A DNA stretch of 10,966 nucleotides from an uncultured Gemmatimonadota bacterium (GTDB taxonomy: Bacteria; Gemmatimonadota; Gemmatimonadetes; Gemmatimonadales; Gemmatimonadaceae): contig CAMLEQ010000098.1 of NCBI GenBank assembly GCA_946479015.1, forward strand, positions 1-10,966, written 5' to 3'. How positions within the stretch are numbered: position 1 is the first letter of the stretch; every line of letters begins with the position of its first letter. This document shows positions 6,749-10,966 of the stretch, in pieces. Both the position numbers and the translations under genes were made by a program. The notes beneath the pieces are model-generated. The model had not been told where the DNA came from, searched no databases, and saw only the letters and a list, made by a program, of their open reading frames with translations.

Positions 6749-6782
6749 GGTTGTTGCTCTGGCACGCGGCGACCCGAGATCC

Positions 6783-6790
6783 GGAGAGGT
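6783..6790 (+). promoter_or_regulatory. Ribosome binding site for the EncFtn-like gene
   Basis: GGAGAGGT ends 6 bases before the ATG at 6797 and supports that start. The 48-base divergent spacer (6749-6796) must also hold promoters for one or both genes, but I see no clear -35/-10 pair. Confidence 0.65.
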
Positions 6791-6796
6791 CCGCGC

Positions 6797-7114
6797 ATGG
6801 GATTCGATCAGTACCATGAGCCCCCCGACGAGCTCCCGCAGAAGACGCGCACGTTCGCGCGCATGATCGCGTCGCTCATCGAGGAGGCGGAAGCCATCGG
6901 CTGGTACGCACAGCGCCTCGCCGTCGAGGAGGACCGCACCGCGAAAGCGATCATGCGGAACGCGCAGAAGGAGGAATTCAAGCACTTCGGCATGGACCTC
7001 GAATTCCTCCTTCGTTCTACCCCGCAGTGGCGGGAAATTCTCCAGGGAATCCTGTTCCAGAGCGGAGACATCGTGAAGGAGGCGGACGAGGCGGAGGAGA
7101 GCGCCGGGGGGTGA
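6797..7114 (+). CDS. Encapsulated ferritin-like protein (EncFtn family)
   Basis: This 105-residue protein resembles the encapsulated ferritins first described from Rhodospirillum rubrum, which form ring-shaped decamers with a di-iron ferroxidase site made between subunits and normally work inside an encapsulin shell. Helix 1 has IEEAEAIGWYAQR with Glu30, Glu32 and Trp36, matching the family's Glu32, Glu34 and Trp38. Helix 2 has KEEFKHFGMDLEFLLR with Glu60 and His63, matching the iron ligands Glu62 and His65. The constant offset of two supports the alignment, which I made from memory. The tail after ILFQSG is acidic (EADEAEESAGG) and lacks an obvious hydrophobic cargo-loading peptide. No encapsulin shell gene is in the window, since the next gene downstream is a convergent kinase. 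The role is probably iron oxidation or storage and oxidative-stress relief. A perfect inverted repeat lies within the coding region. Confidence 0.78.
   Translation: MGFDQYHEPPDELPQKTRTFARMIASLIEEAEAIGWYAQRLAVEEDRTAKAIMRNAQKEEFKHFGMDLEFLLRSTPQWREILQGILFQSGDIVKEADEAEESAGG
6967..7013. repeat. Perfect 13-bp inverted repeat inside the EncFtn-like gene
   Basis: GAAGGAGGAATTC at 6967-6979 and its exact reverse complement GAATTCCTCCTTC at 7001-7013 are separated by 21 bases. Both arms are coding: the first covers the residues before and including ligand Glu60, and the second covers LEFLLR. The mRNA could form a stem here. The arms have A/T-ending codons (GAA TTC) in a GC-rich setting. The left arm also contains GGAGG. 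Confidence 0.7.
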
Positions 7115-7124
7115 TCCGGCGCTC
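7099..7124. terminator. Perfect 9-bp hairpin over the EncFtn stop, between convergent genes
   Basis: GAGCGCCGG (7099-7107) pairs with CCGGCGCTC (7116-7124) around an 8-base loop that contains the TGA stop at 7112-7114. It lies between the plus-strand ferritin-like gene and the convergent kinase gene that ends at 7148. It has no T-run on the plus side, while the minus side continues TCTCCTCC. Its place between convergent genes suggests a bidirectional transcription block or mRNA 3' end. Confidence 0.5.
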
Positions 7125-7147
7125 CCACACTGCCCTGTCCGCTCCGC

Positions 7148-9094
<1,947 letters not shown>

Positions 9095-9218
9095 CGGTAC
9101 CGCTGCTCCCGGGTGACGACTACGGTGGTGCGTGAACGAATCTATGTGCGGACCGCGCGCGCACCAGAGCACAGCGCGCGAGCACCGATTGGCGCCCGCG
9201 CGCGTGTCGGGGTGCGAA

Positions 9219-9228
9219 GTTTGCAAAC
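9219..9228. promoter_or_regulatory. Perfect palindrome GTTTGCAAAC, candidate operator
   Basis: GTTTGCAAAC is a perfect 10-base palindrome and one of the few AT-rich spots in the divergent spacer, about 125 bases from the kinase start and 137 from the xoxF-like start. It could bind a dimeric regulator. A palindrome of this size can arise by chance. Confidence 0.3.
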
Positions 9229-9352
9229 CGTGGCGGTGCTGGTGCTCGGTCCATGCCGACACGACCACCGGCGCGATGCTGCCACGTGAGGCGGCGCCCG
9301 ACGCGCCCGCCCCGCGCAGCACGGCCGGGTCGTGCCTGCCCCTCGTGTACGC

Positions 9353-9360
9353 AGGAGGTC
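9353..9360 (+). promoter_or_regulatory. Ribosome binding site AGGAGGTC for the xoxF-like gene
   Basis: A near-ideal Shine-Dalgarno sequence ends 4 bases before the ATG at 9365 and fixes this start, despite the long charged stretch it adds before the signal sequence. Confidence 0.8.
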
Positions 9361-9364
9361 AGCA

Positions 9365-10966
9365 ATGCCGCGTCGTGTATCGCATTCGTCGCACCCATCA
9401 TCGCTGCGCCCGAGCGGACCGAGCGCGCACGGTCCACGGGCCGCGCGCGCTCCGATACCGCTGGCCGCGCTGCTCGCCGCGCTGACGCTCGCGCCGGCCG
9501 TGGGCGCCCAACAGACACCGCAGAACAGGCCGGCAGCGACACCGCCCGGGGGCGCCTCGTCAGGCGGCACGCTTCCGCCAGGCGGGACGGAGGGAAACTG
9601 GGTGACTCCCGCCCGCACGCTCGAGGGGACGCGCTACAGCCCGCTCACCCAGATCACCACGGACAACGTGAAGAACCTGAAGGAGGTCTGGCACTACGTC
9701 GACGGGATCAAGGACGGGCACGAGGGACAGCCGCTGGTCGTGAACAACACCATGTACATGGTGACGCCCTACCCCGACAAGCTGATCGCCTTCGACCTCA
9801 CCAAGCCCGGCCCCGCCAAGAAATGGGAGTACGATCCCCCGATCGATCCCACCTCGTTCGGCAAGGCCTGCTGCGATGACGTGAATCGCGGCGCCGCGTA
9901 CGCCGATGGCAAGATCATCTACAACACGCTCGACAATCACACCGTCGCGGTCGACGCCAACACGGGGAAGCAGGTGTGGCGCACGAAGCTCGACGATGCG
10001 AACAAGGGCGCCACGATGACCATGGCGCCGCTCGTGGTGAAGAACAAGGTGATCGTCGGGGTGAGCGGCGGCGAGATGGGCGTGTGGGGGTGGGTGGCCG
10101 CGCTCGACGTGAAGTCGGGGAAGGAGCTCTGGCGCGCGCGCAACACCGGCCCCGACAAGGACGTGCTCATCGGGCCCGACTTCAAGCCTTACTACTCCTG
10201 GATGCAGGGGAAGGACATGGGCGTGAAGACGTGGCGCGGCGACCAGTGGAAGATCGGCGGCGCGGCCGTGTGGGGGTGGATCACCTACGATCCGGAGACG
10301 AACCTCATCTACTACGGCACGTCGAACCCCGGCACCTGGAACCCCGACCTGCGCCCCGGCGACAATCTCTGGGCGACGACGATCTTCGCGCGCGATCCCG
10401 ACAACGGGCACGCCAAGTGGGCGTTCGCCGCGACGCCGCACGACGAGTGGGACTTCGATGACGTGAACGAGAGCATCGTCGCCGACCTGCCCATGAACGG
10501 GCAGACGCGCAAGGTCATCGTCCACTTCGACCGCAACGGCTTCGCGTACACCATCGATCGGACCAACGGGCAGGTGCTCGTGGCGCAGCCCTTCCAGTAC
10601 ATCAACTGGGCGAAGGGCTTCGACCTGAAGAGCGGCCGCGCGATCATCGACTCCTCGAAGGAGACGCACCAGGGGCGGCTGACCAAGAACATCTGCCCGT
10701 CCTCCACCGGCGCGCGCGACCAGCAGCCGGCCGCGTACTCGCCGCAGACGCACCTGTTCTACACGCCCTCCACGAACCTCTGCATGGACTACGGCGGCGT
10801 GGAGGCGAAGTACATCGCCGGCACGCCGTACGTGGGCGCGGCGGTGCGCATGTACGCCGGCCCCGGCGGCAACGATGCACGCGGGGAGTTCATGGCGTGG
10901 GACGCGGCCACCGGCAAGAAGGTGTGGGGGATCAAGGAGAAGTATCCGGTGTGGGCCGGCGCGCTC
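9365..10966 (+). CDS. xoxF: PQQ-dependent alcohol/methanol dehydrogenase, lanthanide (XoxF) type, partial at right edge
   Basis: The first 534 residues of a periplasmic quinoprotein alcohol dehydrogenase are present; the C-terminus lies beyond the window. After a long N-region comes a hydrophobic signal segment (31-48, IPLAALLAALTLAPAVGA) and a Gly/Pro linker. The beta-propeller follows with vicinal Cys169-Cys170 that stacks on PQQ, metal ligand Glu237 in GGEMGV, PQQ-stacking Trp303 in VWGW, metal ligand Asn321 in YYGTSNPGTWN, catalytic Asp363 and the extra Asp365 in HDEWDFDD, and Arg390 in FDRNGF. Calcium enzymes (MxaF) have Ala two residues after the catalytic Asp, whereas an Asp there marks lanthanide-dependent XoxF and relatives. 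The enzyme should oxidise methanol or another short alcohol in the periplasm and pass electrons to a cytochrome c. The N-terminus is unusually long (about 30 residues rich in Ser, Arg, Pro and His before the hydrophobic core) without a clear twin-arginine motif. The gene diverges from the kinase. Confidence 0.93.
   Translation, partial: MPRRVSHSSHPSSLRPSGPSAHGPRAARAPIPLAALLAALTLAPAVGAQQTPQNRPAATPPGGASSGGTLPPGGTEGNWVTPARTLEGTRYSPLTQITTDNVKNLKEVWHYVDGIKDGHEGQPLVVNNTMYMVTPYPDKLIAFDLTKPGPAKKWEYDPPIDPTSFGKACCDDVNRGAAYADGKIIYNTLDNHTVAVDANTGKQVWRTKLDDANKGATMTMAPLVVKNKVIVGVSGGEMGVWGWVAALDVKSGKELWRARNTGPDKDVLIGPDFKPYYSWMQGKDMGVKTWRGDQWKIGGAAVWGWITYDPETNLIYYGTSNPGTWNPDLRPGDNLWATTIFARDPDNGHAKWAFAATPHDEWDFDDVNESIVADLPMNGQTRKVIVHFDRNGFAYTIDRTNGQVLVAQPFQYINWAKGFDLKSGRAIIDSSKETHQGRLTKNICPSSTGARDQQPAAYSPQTHLFYTPSTNLCMDYGGVEAKYIAGTPYVGAAVRMYAGPGGNDARGEFMAWDAATGKKVWGIKEKYPVWAGAL

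Larger units (their letters stand above)
9095..9364. promoter_or_regulatory. 270-base divergent spacer between kinase and xoxF-like gene
   Basis: This spacer lies between two divergent starts, so it should hold promoters for both genes. Short frames cross it on both strands but have poor composition and no ribosome sites, so I call no gene here. Clear -35/-10 or sigma-54 (-24/-12) elements are not visible. The most distinct element is the palindrome at 9219-9228. A strong ribosome site lies at its right end. Confidence 0.5.

Noticed and set aside
6760..6774. TGGCACG resembling the -24 element of a sigma-54 promoter ahead of the ferritin-like gene
   Set aside because: The required GC/TTGC-type -12 element is absent at the right spacing (GACC is found instead), so the match is only half a promoter.
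6817..6985. Upstream extension of the secreted protease frame, including an ATG at 6817
   Set aside because: It would run antisense through the ferritin-like gene and push the signal peptide inward. The GTG at 6748 places the signal sequence at the N-terminus.
9120..9542. Minus-strand frame across the divergent spacer and the start of the dehydrogenase gene
   Set aside because: Arg/Ala-rich with no ribosome site, and it overlaps the well-supported start and signal region of the plus-strand gene.
9560..10753. 397-codon minus-strand frame opposite the dehydrogenase
   Set aside because: It is antisense to a gene with the full set of PQQ and metal ligands, and its own translation shows no motif.

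Overview
The window is very GC-rich bacterial DNA with strong G/C preference at third codon positions and tightly packed genes. Long false reading frames run opposite almost every real gene. No rRNA, tRNA, CRISPR array, insertion sequence or phage gene is visible. The gene mix (a XoxF-like PQQ dehydrogenase, an encapsulin-type ferritin, a PAS/GAF histidine kinase, an NtrC-type regulator, LarE) and codon use would fit a soil or sediment bacterium such as Gemmatimonadota or a related GC-rich phylum. That placement is inference, because there is no marker gene here.

Layout: positions 1-6748 carry a series of genes all on the minus strand. In order of transcription they are a secreted JAMM/MPN-type metalloprotease (6748-6176), larE (6106-5246), a 72-residue unknown protein (5249-5031), the RNA 2',3'-cyclic phosphodiesterase thpR (5053-4490), a membrane-anchored unknown protein (4486-3812), a sigma-54-dependent response regulator (3815-2448), a three-helix membrane protein (2434-1988), an aldehyde dehydrogenase (1943-444), and an unrecognised gene (381 to the left edge) that seems to change frame near its end. 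From larE to the three-helix protein the genes overlap or lie 3-13 bases apart, so they are very likely co-transcribed and in part translationally coupled.

At 6797-7114 a plus-strand gene encodes an encapsulated-ferritin-type (EncFtn) iron oxidase. It diverges from the protease gene across 48 bases and no encapsulin shell gene is present. A perfect 9-bp hairpin over its stop codon separates it from a convergent membrane histidine kinase (9094-7148, minus strand). The kinase and the last gene, a PQQ-dependent alcohol dehydrogenase (from 9365, cut by the right edge), diverge from a shared 270-base spacer.

The dehydrogenase has the Asp-x-Asp signature of lanthanide-dependent XoxF methanol dehydrogenases. 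The kinase beside it may sense a signal relevant to this periplasmic oxidation, but no partner regulator lies next to it. The only response regulator in the window is 5 kb away in the larE-thpR cluster. I do not see a clear new multi-gene system. The best leads are the EncFtn gene without a shell, the secreted JAMM protease beside it, the LarE with three cysteines, the small coupled gene between larE and thpR, and the kinase/xoxF pair.
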